A stretch of 64,000 nt of DNA from Symsagittifera roscoffensis (Eukaryota; Xenacoelomorpha; Acoela; Convolutidae), in contig NC_087070.1 of the NCBI RefSeq assembly GCF_963678635.1, positions 20,505,461 to 20,569,460 on the forward strand. The letters run 5' to 3'. Under the pieces are notes generated by a model. That model worked only from the letters and a program-made list of their open reading frames with translations. It did no database searches and was not told the origin of the DNA. The position numbers were made by a program, and so were the translations under genes. Shown here in pieces: positions 12,831 to 26,700 of the stretch; positions within the stretch are counted from its first letter, which is position 1, and every line of letters begins with the position of its first letter.

Positions 12831-14848
12831 ATGCAAGATTGGCTGAGATTTGTGCAGGTTTGATGCTCATATGAGAAGGATTTAGACGCAGGAGTGAGCG
12901 AGGTGTGTGCAGGTTTGGTGCACGCATGAGAAGGATTCAGACGCAAGAGTGGGTGAGGTTAGTGCAGTTTTGATGCTTGTTTGAGAAGGATTCAGACGCA
13001 AGAGTGGTTGAGGTTTGTGCAGTTTTGATGCTTGTATGAGAAGGATTCAGACGCAGGAGTGGGTGAGGTTTGTGCAGGTTTGATGCCTGTATGAGAAGAA
13101 TTCAGAAGCAGGAGTGGGTGAGGTTTGTGCAGGTTTGATGCAAGCATGAGAAGGATTCAGACGCAGGAGTGGGTGAGGTGTGCGCAGGTTTGATGCAAGT
13201 ATGAGAAGGATTCAGATGCAAGACTGGGTGAGGTTTGTGCAGGTCTGATGCTTGTATGAGAAAGATTCAGACGCAGGGTGGGTGAGGTTTGTGCAGGTTT
13301 GATGCTTGTGTGAGAAGAATTCAGAACCAGGAGTGGGTGAGGTTTGTGCAGGTTTGATGCAAGCATGAGAAGGATTCAGACGCAGAAGTGGATGAGGTTT
13401 GTGCAGCTTTGATGCGTCTATGAGAAGGATTCAGACGCAGGAGTGGGTGAGGTTTGTGCAGGTTTGATGCACACATGAGAAGGATTCAGACGCAAGAGTG
13501 GTGAGAATTTTGCAGTTTTGATGCTTGTATGAGAAGGATTCAGACGCACGTTTGTGTGAGTTTTGTGCAGGTTTGATGCTTGTTTGAGAAGTATTCAGAC
13601 GTAGGAGTGGGTGAGGTTTGTGCAGGTTTGATGCTTGAATGAGAAGAATTCAGAAGCAGGAGTGGGAGAGGTTTGTGCAGGTTTGATGCGTGTATGAGAA
13701 GGATTCAGACGCTGGAGTGGGCGAGTTTTGTGCAGGTTTGATGCTTGTTTGAGAAGGATTCAGACATAGGAGTGGGTGAGGTTTGTGCAGGTTTGATGCT
13801 TGAATGCGAAGAATTCAGAAGCAGGAGTGGGAGAGGTTTGTGCAGGTTTGATGCGTGTATGAGAAGGATTCAGACGCAGGAGTGGGCGAGGTTTGTGCAG
13901 GTTTGATGCAAGCTTGAGAAGGATTCAGATACAAGAGTGGGTGAGATTTGTGCAGGTTTGATGCTCATATGAGAAGGATTTAGACGCAGGAGTGAGCGAG
14001 GTGTGTGCAGGTTTGGGGCACGCATGATAAGGATTTAGACGCAAGAGTGAGCGAGATGGCGCAGGAGTGGGTGAGGTTTGTGCAGGTTTGATGCCAGCAT
14101 GAGAAGGATTCAGACGCAAGAGTGGGTGTGGTTTGTGCAGGTTTGATGCGTGTATGAGAAGGATTCAGACGCAGGAGTTTGTGAGGTTTGGGCGGTCTTG
14201 ATGCGTGTATGAGAAAGATTCAGACGCAGGAGTGGGTGAGGTTTGTGCAGGTTTGATTCAAGCAATAGAAGGATTCTGACCCAAGAGTAGGTGATGTTTG
14301 TGCAGGTTTGATTCAAGCATGAGAAGGATTCTGATGCAAGAGTTGGCGAGGTTTGTGCAGGTTTGATGCTTTCTATGAGAAGGGTTCAGAAGCAGGATTG
14401 GGTGAGGTTTGTGCAGGTTTGATGCTTGTATGAGAAGGATTAAGACGCAGGAGTTTGTGAGTTTTGTGCAGGTTTGATGCGTGTATGAGAAATATTCAGG
14501 CGCAGGAGTGGGTGAGGTTTATGCAGGTTTGATGCAAACATGAGAAGGATTCAGAAGCAGGAGTGGGTGAGGTTTGCGCAGGTTTGATGCAAGCATGAGA
14601 AGGATTCAGATGCAAGTGTGGGTGAGATTTGTGCAGGTTTGATGCTTGTATGAGAAGGATTCAGAGCACGATTGGGTGAGGTTTGCGCAGGTTTGATGCT
14701 TGTTTGAGAAGGATCCAGACGCAGGAGTGGGCGAGGTTTGTGCAGTTTTGATGCTTGTATGAGAGGGATTCAGAGGCACGATTGGGTGAGGTTTGTGCAG
14801 GTTTGATGCTGGTTTGAGAAGAATCCAGACGCAGGAGTGGGCGAGGTT

Positions 14849-15836
14849 TGTACAGGTTTGATGCTTGTATGAGAAGAACTCAGTAGCAGGAGTGGGTGAG
14901 ATTTTTGCAGGTTTGATGCAAGCATGAGAAAGATTCAGACGCAGGAGTGGGTGAGGTTTGCGCAGGTTTGATGCAAGCATGAGAAGGATTCAGATGCAAG
15001 AGTGGCCTAGATTTGTGCAGGTTTGATGCTCATATGAGAAGGATTTAGACGCAGGAGTGAGCGAGGTGTGTGCAGGTTTGGTGCACGCATGAGAAGGATT
15101 CAGACGCAAGAGTGGGTGAGGTTAGTGCAGTTTTGATGCTTGTTTGAGAAGGATTCAGAGCACGATTGGGTGAGGTTTGTACAGGTTTGATGCTTGTATG
15201 AGAAGAACTCAGTAGCAGGAGTGGGTGAGATTTTTGCAGGTTTGATGCAAGCATGAGAAAGATTCAGACGCAGGAGTGGGCGAGGTTTGCGCAGGTTTGA
15301 TGCAAGCATGAGAAGGATTCAGATGCAAGAGTGGCTGAGATTTGTGCAGGTTTGATGCTCATATGAGAAGGATTTAGACGCAGGAGTGAGCGAGGTGTGT
15401 GCAGGTTTGGTGCACGCATGAGAAGGATTCAGACGCAAGAGTGGGTGAGGTTAGTGCAGTTTTGATGCTTGTTTGAGAAGGATTCAGAGCACGATTGGGT
15501 GAGGTTTGTACAGGTTTGATGCTTGTATGAGAAGAACTCAGTAGCAGGAGTGGGTGAGATTTTTGCAGGTTTGATGCAAGCATGAGAAAGATTCAGACGC
15601 AGGAGTGGGCGAGGTTTGCGCAGGTTTGATGCAAGCATGAGAAGGATTCAGATGCAAGAGTGGCTGAGATTTGTGCAGGTTTGATGCTCATATGAGAAGG
15701 ATTTAGACGCAGGAGTGAGCGAGGTGTGTGCAGGTTTGGTGCACGCATGAGAAGGATTCAGACGCAAGAGTGGGTGATGTTAGTGCAGTTTTGATGCTTG
15801 TTTGAGAAGGATTCAGAGCACGATTGGGTGAGGTTT
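14849..15836 (+). repeat. Three tandem copies of a 329-bp higher-order unit
   Basis: The six-monomer unit (329 bp, one base short of 6 x 55) is repeated at about 14849-15177, 15178-15506 and 15507-15836. Markers are agaactcagtagcaggagtg and ggttagtgcagttttgatgc. Copies 2 and 3 are almost identical. Copy 1 has agtggcctag where the others have agtggctgag. Confidence 0.85.
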
Positions 15837-16019
15837 GTGCAGGTTTGATGCTTGTTTGAGAAGCATCCAGACGCAGGAGTGGGCGACGTTTGTGCAGTTT
15901 TGATGCTTGTATGAGAAGGATTCAGAGGCACGATTGGGTGAGGTTTGTGCAAGTTTGATGCTGGTTTGAGAAGAATCCAGACGCAGGAGTGGGCGAGGTT
16001 TGTACAGGTTTGATGCTTG

Positions 16020-18990
16020 TATGAGAAGGATTCAGACGCAGGAGTGGGTGGGGTTTGTGCAGGTTTGATGCGTGTATGAGAAGGATTCAGACGCAGGAGT
16101 TTGTGAGGTTTGGGCGGGTTTGATGCGTGTATGAGAAAGATTCAGACGCAGGAGTGGGTGAGGTTTGTGCAGGTTTGATTCAAGCATGAGAAGGATTCTG
16201 ATGCAAGAGTGCGCGAGGTTTGTGCAGGTTTGATGCTTTCTATGAGAAGGATTCAGAAGCAGGATTGGGTGAGGTTTGTGCAGGTTTGATGCTTGTATGA
16301 GAAGGATTAAGACGCAGGAGTTTTTGAGGTTTGTGCAGGTTTGATGCGTGTATGAGAAAGATTCAGGCGCAGGAGTGGGTGAGGTTTGTGCAGGTTTGAT
16401 GCAAACATGAGAAGGATTCAGAAGCAGGAGTGGGTGAGGTTTGCGCAGGTTTGATGCAAGCATGAGAAGGATTCAGAAGCAAGTGTGGGTGAGATTTGTG
16501 CAGGTTTGATGCTTTTAATGAGAAGGATTCAGAGCACGATTGGGTGAGGTTTGTGCAGGTTTGATGCTCGTTTGAGAAGGATCCAGACGCAGGAGTGGGC
16601 GAGGTTTGTGCAGTTTTGATGCTTGTATGAGAAGGATTCAGAGGCACGATTGGGTGAGGTTTGTGCAGGTTTGATGCTGGTTGGAGAAGAATCCAGACGC
16701 AGGAGTGGGCGAGGTTTGTACAGGTTTGATGCTTGTATGAGAAGAACTCAGTAGCAGGAGTGGGTGAGATTTTTGCAGGTTTGATGCAAGCATGAGAAAG
16801 ATTCAGACGCAGGAGTGGGTGAGGTTTGCGCAGATTTGATGCACGCATGAGAAGGATTCAGATGCAAGAGTGGCTGAGATTTGTGCAGGTTTGATGCTCA
16901 TATGAGAAGGATTTAGACGCAGGAGTGAGCGAGGTGTCTGCAAGTTTGGTGCACGCATGAGAAGGATTCAGACGCAAGAGTGGGTGAGGTTAGTGCAGTT
17001 TTGATGCTTGTTTGAGAAGGATTCAGAGCACGATTGGGTGAGGTTTGTGCAGATTTGATGCTTGTTTGAGAAGGATCCAGACGCAGGAGTGGGCGAGGTT
17101 TGTGCAGTTTTGATGCTTGTATGAGAAGGATTCAGAGGCACGATTGGGTGAGGTTTGTGCAATATTGATGCTGGTTTGAGAAGAATCCAGACGCAGGAGT
17201 GGGCGAGGTTTGTACAGGTTTGATGCTTGTATGAGAAGAATTCAGTAGCAGGAGTGGGTGAGATTTTTGCAGGTTTGATGCAAGCATGAGAAAGATTCAG
17301 ACGCAGGAGTGGGTGAGGTTTGCGCAGGTTTGATGCAAGCATGAGAAGGATTCAGATGCAAGAGTGGCTGAGATTTGTGCATTTTTGATGCTCATATGAG
17401 AAAGATTTAGACGCAGGAGTGAGCGAGGTGTGTGCAGGTTTGGTGAACGCATGAGAAGGATTCAGACGCAAGAGTGGGTGAGGTTAGTGCAGTTTTGATG
17501 CTTGTTTGAGAAGGATTCAGACGCAAGAGTGGTTGAGGTTTGTGCAGTTTTGATGCTTGTATGAGAAGGATTCAGACGCAGGAGTGGGTGAGGTTTGTGC
17601 AGGTTTGATGCCTGTATGAGAAGAATTCAGAAGCAGGAGTGGGTGAGGTTTGCGCAGGTTTGATGCAAGCATGAGAAGGATTCAGACGCAGGAGTGGGTG
17701 AGGTGTGCGCAGGTTTGATGCAAGCATGAGAAGGATTCAGATGCAAGACTGGGCGAGATTTGTGCAGGTTTGATGCTCGTATGAGAAAGATTTAGACGCA
17801 GGAGTGAGCGAGGTGTGTGCAGATTTGGTGCGTGCATGAGAAGGATTCAGACGCAAGAGTGGGTGAGGTTGGTGCAGGTCTGATGCTTGTATGAGAAAGA
17901 TTCAGACGCAGGGTGGGTGAGGTTTGTGCAGGTTTGATGCTTGTGTGAGAAGGATTCAGACGCAGGAGTGGATGAGATTTGTGCAGGTTTGATGCTTGTA
18001 TGAGAACGATTAAGACGCAGGAGTGGATGAGGTTTGTGCAGCTTTGATGCGTCTATGAGAAGGATTCAGACGCAGGATTGGGAGAGGTTTGTGCAGGTTT
18101 GATGCTTGTATGAGAAGGATTCTGACGCAGGAGTGGATGAGGTTTTTGAAGATTTGATGCACACATGAGAAGGATTCAGGCGCAAGAGTGGTTGAGAATT
18201 TTGCAGTTTTGATGCTTGTATGAGAAGGATTCAGACGCACGTTTGGTTGAGTTTTGTGCAGGTTTGATGCTTGTTTGAGAAGGATTCAGACGCAAGAGTG
18301 GGTGAGGTTTGTGCAGGTTTGATGCTTGTATGAGAAGAAATCAGAAGCAGGAGTGGGAAAGGTTTTTGCAGGCTTGATGCGTGTATGAGAAGGATTCAGA
18401 CGCAGGAGTGGGCGAGGTTTGTGCAGGTTTGATGCAAGCTTGAGAAGGATTCAGATGCAAGAGTGGGTGAGATTTGTGCAGGCTTGATGCTCATATGAGA
18501 AGGATTTAGACGCAAGAGTGGTTGAGAATTTTGCAGTTTTGATGCTTGTATGAGAAGGATTCAGACGTACGTTTGGGTGAGTTTTGTGCAGGTTTGATGC
18601 TTGTTTGAGAAGGATTCAGACGCAGGAGTGGGTGAGGTTTGTGCAGGTTTGATGCTTGAATGAGAAGCATTCAGAAGCAGGAGTGAGAGAGGTTTGTGCA
18701 GGTTTGATGCATGTATGAGAAGGATTCAGACGCAGGAGTGGGCGAGGTTTGTGCAGGTTTGATGCAAGCTTGAGAAGGATTCAGATGCAAGAGTGGGTGA
18801 GATTTGTGCAGGTTTGATGCTCATATGAGAAGGATTTAGACGCAGGAGTGAGCGAGGTGTGTGCAGGTTTGGTGCTCGCATGATAAAGATTTGGACGCAA
18901 GAGTGAGCGAGTTGTGTGCAGTTTTGATGCTTGAATGAGAAGGATTCAGACACAAGAGTGGTTGATGTTTGTGCAGTTTTGATGCTTGTA
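16020..18990 (+). repeat. 3.5-kb higher-order unit in block III, copy 1
   Basis: Anchors with matching order in the second copy are gatgctcgtttgagaagg (16562), cagacgcagggtgggtgagg (17903), cagacgtacgtttgggtgag (18562) and gagtgagcgagttgtgtgc (18901). The extents are approximate because whole-unit indels separate the copies. Confidence 0.7.
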
Positions 18991-19809
18991 TGAGAAGGAT
19001 TCAGACGCACGATTGGTTGAGGTTTGTGCAGGTTTGATGCTTGTTTGAGAAGGATTCAGACGCAGGAGTGGGTGAGGTTTGTGCAGCTTTGATGCTTGTA
19101 TAAGAAGAATTCAGAAGCAGGAGTGGGTGAGGTTTGTGCAGGTTTGATGCAAGATGAGAAGGATTCAGACGCAGGAGTGGGTGAGGTTTGCGCAGGTTTG
19201 ATGCTTGTATGAGAAGGATTCAGAGGCACGATTGGGTGAGGTTTGTGCAGATTTGATGCTGGTTTGAGAAGAATCCAGACGCAGGAGTGGGCGAGGTTTG
19301 TACAGGTTTGATGCTTGAATGAAAAGAACTCAGTAGCAGGAGTGGGTGAGATTTTTGCAGGTTTGATGCAAGCATGAGAAAGATTCAGACGCAGGAGTGG
19401 GTGAGGTTTGCGCAGGTTTGATGCAAGCATGAGAAGGATTCAGATGCAAGAGTGGTTGAGATTTGTGCAGGTTTGATGCTCATATGAGAAGGATTTAGAC
19501 GCAGGAGTGAGCGAGGTGTGTGCAGGTTTGGTGCACGCATGAGAAGGATTCAGACGCAAGAGTGGGTGAGGTAAGTGCAGTTTTGATGCTTGTTTGAGAA
19601 GGATTCAGAGCACGATTGGGTGAGGTTTGTGCAAGTTTGATGCTGGTTTGAGAAGAATCCAGACGCAGGAGTGGGCGAGGTTTGTACAGGTTTGATGCTT
19701 GTATGAGAAGGATTCAGACGCAGGAGTGGGTGGAGTTTGTGCAGGTTTGATGCGTGTTTGAGAAGAATCCAGACGCAGGAGTGGGCGAGGTTTGTACAGG
19801 TTTGATGCT

Positions 19810-22780
19810 TGTATGAGAAGGATTCAGACGCAGGAGTGGGTGGAGTTTGTGCAGGTTTGATGCGTGTTTGAGAAGGATTCAGACGCAGGAGTTTGTAAGG
19901 TTTGGGCGGGTTTGATGCGTGTATGAGAAAGATTCAGGCGAAGGAGTGGGTGAGGTTTGTGCAGGTTTGATGCAAACATGAGAAGGATTCAGAAGCAGGA
20001 GTGGGTGAGGTTTGCGCAGGTTTGATGCAAGCATGAGAAGGATTCAGATGCAAGTGTGGGTGAGATTTGTGCAGGTTTGATGCTTGTATGAGAAGGATTC
20101 AGAGCACGATTGGGTGAGGTTTGTGCAGGTTTGATGCTCGTTTGAGAAGGATCCAGACGCAGGAGTGGGCGAGGTTTGTGCAGTTTTGATGCTTGTATGA
20201 GAAGGATTCAGAGGCACGATTGGGTGAGGTTTGTGCAGGTTTGATGCTGGTTGGAGCAGAATCCAGACGCAGGAGTGGGCGAGGTTTGTACAGGTTTGAT
20301 GCTTGTATGAGAAGAACTCAGTAGCAGGAGTGGGTGAGATTTTTGCAGGTTTGATGCAAGCATGAGAAAGATTCAGACGCAGGAGTGGGTGAGGTTTGCG
20401 CAGGTTTGATGCAAGCATGAGAAGGATTCAGATGCAAGAGTGGCTGAGATTTGTGCAGGTTTGATGCTCATATGAGAAGGATTTAGACGCAGGAGTGAGC
20501 GAGGTGTCTGCAGGTTTGGTGCACGCATGAGAAGGATTCAGACGCAAGAGTGGGTGAGGTTAGTGCAGTTTTGATGCTTGTTTGAGAAGGATTCAGAGCA
20601 CGATTGGGTGAGGTTTGTGCAGGATTGATGCTTGTTTGAGAAGGATCCAGACGCAGGAGTGGGCGAGGTTTGTGCAGTTTTGATGCTTGTATGAGAAGGA
20701 TTCAGAGGCACGATTGGGTGAGGTTTGTGCAAGTTTGATGCTGGTTTGAGAAGAATTCAGTAGCAGGAGTGGGTGAGATTTTTGCAGGTTTGATGCAAGC
20801 ATGAGAAAGATTCAGACGCAGGAGTGGGTGAGGTTTGCGCAGGTTTGATGCAATCATGAGAAGGATTCAGATGCAAGAGTGGCTGAGATTTGTGAAGGTT
20901 TGATGCTCATATGAGAAGGATTTAGACGCAGGAGTGAGCGAGATGTGTGCAGGTTTGGTGCACGCATGAGAAGGATTCAGACGCAAGAGTGGGTGAGGTT
21001 AGTGCATTTTTGATGCTTGTTTGAGAAGGATTCAGACGCAAGAGTGGTTGAGGTTTGTGTAGTTTTGATGCTTGTATGAGAAGGATTCAGACGCAGGAGT
21101 GGGTGAGGTTTGTGCAGATTTGATGCCTGTATGAGAAGAATTCAGAAGCAGGAGTGGGTTAGGTTTGCGCAGGTTTGATGCAAGCATGAGAAGGATTCAG
21201 ACGCAGGAGTGGGTGAGGTGTGCGCAGGTTTGATGCAAGCATGAGAAGGATTCAGATGCAAGAGTGGGCGAGATTTGTGCAGGTTTGATGCTCGTATGAG
21301 AAAGATTCAGACGCAGGAGTGAGCGAGGTGTGTGCAGATTTGGTGCACGCATGAGAAGGATTCAGACGCAAGAGTGGGTGAGGTTTGTGCAGGTCTGATG
21401 CTTGTATGAGAAAGATTCAGACGCAGGGTGGGTGAGGTTTGTGCAGGTTTGATGCTTGTGTGAGAAGGATTCAGACGCAGGAGTGGGTGAGATTTGTGCA
21501 GGTTTGATGCTTGTATGAGAACGATTAAGACGCAGGAGTGGATGAGGTTTGTGCAGCTTTGATGCGTCTAAGAGAAGGATTCAGACGCAGGAGTGGGTGA
21601 GGTTTGTGCAGGTTTCATGCTTGTATGAGAAGGATTCTGACGCAGGAGTAAATGAGGTTTTTGCAGATTTGATGCACACATGAGAAGGATTCAGACGCAA
21701 GAGTGGTTGAGAATTTTGCAGTTTTGATGCTTGTATGAGAAGGATTCAGACGCACGTTTGGGTGAGTTTTGTGCAGGTTTGATGCTTGTTTGAGAAGGAT
21801 TCAGACGCAGGAGTGGGTGAGGTTTGTGCAGGTTTGATGCTTTTATGAGAAGAAATCAGAAGCAGGAGTGGGAGAGGTTTGTGCAGGCTTGATGCGTGTA
21901 TGAGAAGGATTCAGACGCAGGAGTGGGCGAGGTTTGTGCAGGTTTGATGCAAGCTTGAGAAGGATTCAGATGCAAGAGTGGGTGAGATTTGTGCAGGTTT
22001 GATGCTCATATGAGAAGGATTTAGACGCAAGAGTGGTTGAGAATTTTGCAGTTTTGATGCTTGTATGAGAAGGATTCAGACGTATGTTTGGGTGAGTTTT
22101 GTGCAGGTTTGATGCTTGTTTTAGAAGGATTCAGACGCAGGAGTGGGTGAGGTTTTTGCAGGTTTGATGCTTGTATGAGAAGAATTCAGAAGCAGGAGTG
22201 AGAGAGGTTTGTGCAGGTTTGATGCGTGTATGAGAAGGATTCAGACGCAGGAGTGGGCGAGGTTTGTGCAGGTTTGATGCAAGCTTGAGAAGGATTCAGA
22301 TGCAAGAGTGGGTGAGATTTGTGCAGGTTTGATGCTCATATGAGAAGGATTTAGACGCAAGAGTGGTTGAGAATTTTGCAGTTTTGATGCTTGTATGAGA
22401 AGGATTCAGACGTATGTTTGGGTGAGTTTTGTGCAGGTTTGATGCTTATTTGAGAAGGATTCAGACGCAGGAGTGGGTGAGGTTTTTGCAGGTTTGATGC
22501 TTGTATGAGAAGAATTCAGAAGCAGGAGTGAGAGAGGTTTGTGCAGGTTTGATGCGTGTATGAGAAGGATTCAGATGCAAGAGTGGGTAAGATTTGTGCA
22601 GGTTTGATGCTCATATGAGAAGGATTTGGACGCAGGAGTGAGCGAGGTGTGTTCAGGTTTGGTGCTCGCGTGATAAAGATTTAGACGCAAGAGTGAGCGA
22701 GTTGTGTGCAGTTCTGATGCTTGAATGAGAAGGATTCAGACGCAGGAGTGGTTGAGGTTTGTGCAGTTTTGATGCTTGTA
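19810..22780 (+). repeat. 3.5-kb higher-order unit in block III, copy 2
   Basis: This carries the same ordered anchors as 16020-18990. It contains an additional local 330-bp duplication: the stretch at 22021 with gagaattttgcagttttgat recurs at 22351. That explains most of the offset change from 3515 to 3790. Confidence 0.7.
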
Positions 22781-22790
22781 TGAGAAGGAT

Positions 22791-25700
22791 TCAGACGCAC
22801 GATTGGTTGAGGTTTGTGCAGGTTTGATGCTTGTTTGAGAAGGATTCAGACGCAGGAGTGGGTGAGGTTTGTGCAGGTTTGATGCTTGTATAAGAAAATT
22901 TCAGAAGCAGGAGTGGGTGAGGTTTGTGCAAATTTGAAGCAAGATGTGAAGGATTCAGACGCAGGAGTGGGTGAGGTTTGCGCAGGTTTGATGCAAGCAT
23001 GAGAAGGATTCAGATGCAAGAATGGGTGAGATTTGTGCAGGTTTGATGCTCGTATGAGAAGGATTTAGACGCAGGAGTGAGTGAGGTGTGTGCAGGTTTG
23101 GTGCACGCATGAGAAGGATTCAGACGCAAGAGTGGTTGAGATTTGTGCAGGTTTGATGCTCATATGAGAAGTATTTAGACGCAGGAGTGAGCGAGGTGTG
23201 TGCAGGTTTGGTGCACGCATGATAAGGATTCAGACGCAAGAGTGGCTGAGGTTTGTGCAGTTTTGATGCTTGAATGAGAAGGATTCAGACGCAAGAGTGG
23301 TTGAGGTTTGTGCAGTTTTGATGCTTGTATGAGAAGGATTCAGACGCACGATTGGTTGAGGTTTGTGCATGTTTGATGCTTATTTGAGAAGGATTCAGAC
23401 GCAGGAGTGGGCGAGGTTTGTCCAGGTTTGATGCAAGCTTGAGAAGGATTCAGATGCAAGAGTGGGTGAGATTTGTGCAGGTTTGATGCTCATATGAGAA
23501 GGATTTAGACGCAGGAGTGGGAGAGGTTTGTGCAGGTTTGATGCAAGCTTGAGAAGGATTCAGATGCAAGAGTGGGTGAGATTTGTGCAGGTTTGATGCT
23601 CATATGAGAAGGATTTAGACGCAGGAGTGAGCGAGGTGTGTGCAGGTTTGGTTCACGCATGATAAGGATTCAGACGCAAGAGTGGGTGAGGTTTGTGCAG
23701 TTTTGATGCTTGAATGAGAAGGATTCAGACGCAAGAGTGGTTGAGGTTTGTGCAGTTTTGATGCTTGTATGAGAAGGATTCAGACGCACGATTGGTTGAG
23801 GTTTGTGCAGGTTTGATGCTTATTTGAGAAGGATTCAGACGCAGGAGTGGGTGAGGTTTGTGCAGGTTTGATGCTTATTTGAGAAGGATTCAGATGCAGG
23901 AGTGGGCGAGGTTTGTGTAGGTTTGATGCAAGCTTGAGAAGGATTCAGATGCAAGAGTGGGTGAGATTTGTGCAGGTTTGATGCTCATATGAGAAGGATT
24001 TAGACGCAGGAGTGGGAGAGGTTTGTGCAGGTTTGATGCAAGCTTGAGAAGGATTCAGATGCAAGAGTGGTTGAGTTTTTGTGCAGTTTTGATGCTTGTA
24101 TGAGAAGGATTCAGACGCACGATTGGTTGAGGTTTGTGCAGGTTTGATGCTTATTTGAGAAGGATTCAGACGCAGGAGTGGGTGAGGTTTGTGCAGGTTT
24201 GATGCTTATTTGAGAAGGATTCAGACGCAGGAGTGGGCGAGGTTTGTGCAGGTTTGATGCAAGCTTGAGAAGGATTCAGATGCAAGAGTGGGTGAGATTT
24301 GTGCAGGTTTGATGCTTATTTGAGAAGGATTCAGACGCAGGAGTGGGTGAGGTTTGTGCAGGTTTGATGCTTATTTGAGAAGGATTCAGATGCAGGAGTG
24401 GGCGAGGTTTGTGTAGGTTTGATGCAAGCTTGAGAAGGATTCAGATGCAAGAGTGGGTGAGATTTGTGCAGGTTTGATGCTCATATGAGAAGGATTTAGA
24501 CGCAGGAGTGGGAGAGGTTTGTGCAGGTTTGATGCAAGCTTGAGAAGGATTCAGATGCAAGAGTGGTTGAGTTTTTGTGCAGTTTTGATGCTTGTATGAG
24601 AAGGATTCAGACGCACGATTGGTTGAGGTTTGTGCAGGTTTGATGCTTATTTGAGAAGGATTCAGACGCAGGAGTGGGTGAGGTTTGTGCAGGTTTGATG
24701 CTTATTTGAGAAGGATTCAGACGCAGGAGTGGGCGAGGTTTGTGCAGGTTTGATGCAAGCTTGAGAAGGATTCAGATGCAAGAGTGGGTGAGATTTGTGC
24801 AGGTTTGATGCTTATTTGAGAAGGATTCAGATGCAGGAGTGGGCGAGGTTTGTGTAGGTTTGATGCAAGCTTGAGAAGGATTCAGATGCAAGAGTGGGTG
24901 AGATTTGTGCAGGTTTGATGCTCATATGAGAAGGATTTAGACGCAGGAGTGGGAGAGGTTTGTGCAGGTTTGATGCAAGCTTGAGAAGGATTCAGATGCA
25001 AGAGTGGTTGAGGTTTGTGCAGTTTTGATGCTTGTATGAGAAGGATTCAGACGCACGATTGGTTGAGGTTTGTGCAGGTTTGATGCGTGAATGAGAAGGA
25101 TTCAGACGCAGGAGTGGGCGAGGTTTGTGCAGGTTTGATGCAAGCTTGAGAAGGATTCAGATGCAAGAGTGGGTGAGATTTGTGCAGGTTTGATGCTCAT
25201 ATGAGAAGGATTTAGACGCAGGAGTGGGAGAGGTTTGTGCAGGTTTGATGCAAGCTTGAGAAGGATTCAGATGCAAGAGTGGGTGAGATTTGTGCAGGTT
25301 TTATGCTCATATGAGAAAGATTTAGACGCAGGAGTGAGCGAGGTTTGTGCAGTTTTGATGCTTGTATGAGAAGGATTCAGACGCACGATTGGTTGAGGTT
25401 TGTGCAGGTTTGATGCGTGAATGAGAAGGATTCAGACGCAGGAGTGGGAGAGGTTTGTGCAGGTTTGATGCAAGCTTGAGAAGGATTCAGATGCAAGAGT
25501 GGTTGAGGTTTGTGCAGTTTTGATGCTTGTATGAGAAGGATTCAGACGCACGATTGGTTGAGGTTTGTGCAGGTTTGATGCGTGAATGAGAAGGATTCAG
25601 ACGCAGGAGTGGGCGAGGTTTGTGCAGGTTTGATGCAAGCTTGAGAAGGATTCAGATGCAAGAGTGGGTGAGATTTGTGCAGGTTTGATGCTCATATGAG

Positions 25701-26700
25701 AAGGATTTAGACGCAGGAGTGGGAGAGGTTTGTGCAGGTTTGATGCAAGCTTGAGAAGGATTCAGATGCAAGAGTGGTTGAGTTTTTGTGCAGTTTTGAT
25801 GCTTGTATGAGAAGGATTCAGACGCACGATTGGTTGAGGTTTGTGCAGGTTTGATGCTTATTTGAGAAGGATTCAGACGCAGGAGTGGGTGAGGTTTGTG
25901 CAGGTTTGATGCTTATTTGAGAAGGATTCAGACGCAGGAGTGGGCGAGGTTTGTGCAGGTTTGATGCAAGCTTGAGAAGGATTCAGATGCAAGAGTGGGT
26001 GAGATTTGTGCAGGTTTGATGCTCATATGAGAAGGATTTAGACGCAGGAGTGGGAGAGGTTTGTGCAGGTTTGATGCAAGCTTGAGAAGGATTCAGATGC
26101 AAGAGTGGTTGAGGTTTGTGCAGTTTTGATGCTTGTATGAGAAGGATTCAGACGCACGATTGGTTGAGGTTTGTGCAGGTTTGATGCTTGTATGAGAAGA
26201 ATTCAGAAGCAGGAGTGGGCGAGGTTTGTGCAGGTTTGATGCTTGTATGAGAAGAATTCAGAAGCAGGAGTGGGAGAGGTTTGTGCAGGTTTGATGCGTG
26301 TATGAGAAGGATTCAGACGCAGGAGTGGGCGTGGTTTGTGCAGGTTTGATGCAAGCTTGAGAAGGATTCAGATGCAAGAGTGGGTGAGATTTGTTCAGGT
26401 TTGATGCTCATATGAGAAGGATTTAGACGCAGGAGTGGGAGAGGTTTGTGCAGGTTTGATGCAAGCTTGAGAAGGATTCAGATGCAAGAGGGGGTGAGAT
26501 TTGTGCAGGTTTGATGCTCATATGAGAAAGATTTAGACGCAGGAGTGAGCGAGGTGTGTGCAGGTTTGGTGCACGCATGATAAGGATTCAGACGCAAGAG
26601 TGGTTGAGGTTTGTCTAGTTTTGATGCTTGAATGAGAAGGATTCAGACGCACGATTGGCGGAGGTTTGTGCAGGTTTGATGCTTGTTTGAGAAGGATTCA
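22791..26700 (+). repeat. Satellite block with short (about 495-bp) higher-order units
   Basis: A recurring order of monomer types is visible. It runs through units ending gcttatttgag, units ending gcaagcttgag (a HindIII site), units ending gctcatatgag (an NdeI site) and units with cacgattggttgagg. The marker gagtttttgtgcagttttg occurs near 24071, 24567 and 25781. The marker gcgaggtttgtgtaggtttg occurs near 23907, 24402 and 24844, giving offsets of about 495 and 440 bp. Confidence 0.75.

Larger units (their letters stand above)
12831..22790 (+). repeat. Satellite block III with 3.5-kb higher-order structure
   Basis: Marker units contain cagagcacgattgggtgagg, agcgaggtgtgtgcaggttt, gtgagattttttgcagg-like runs, and agaattttgcagttttgatg. 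Within the block, about 16020-18990 corresponds to about 19810-22780. The offset is 3570 near 16561/20131, 3515 near 17701/21216 and 3790 near 18901/22691, so whole monomers have been gained or lost between the copies. Confidence 0.8.
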
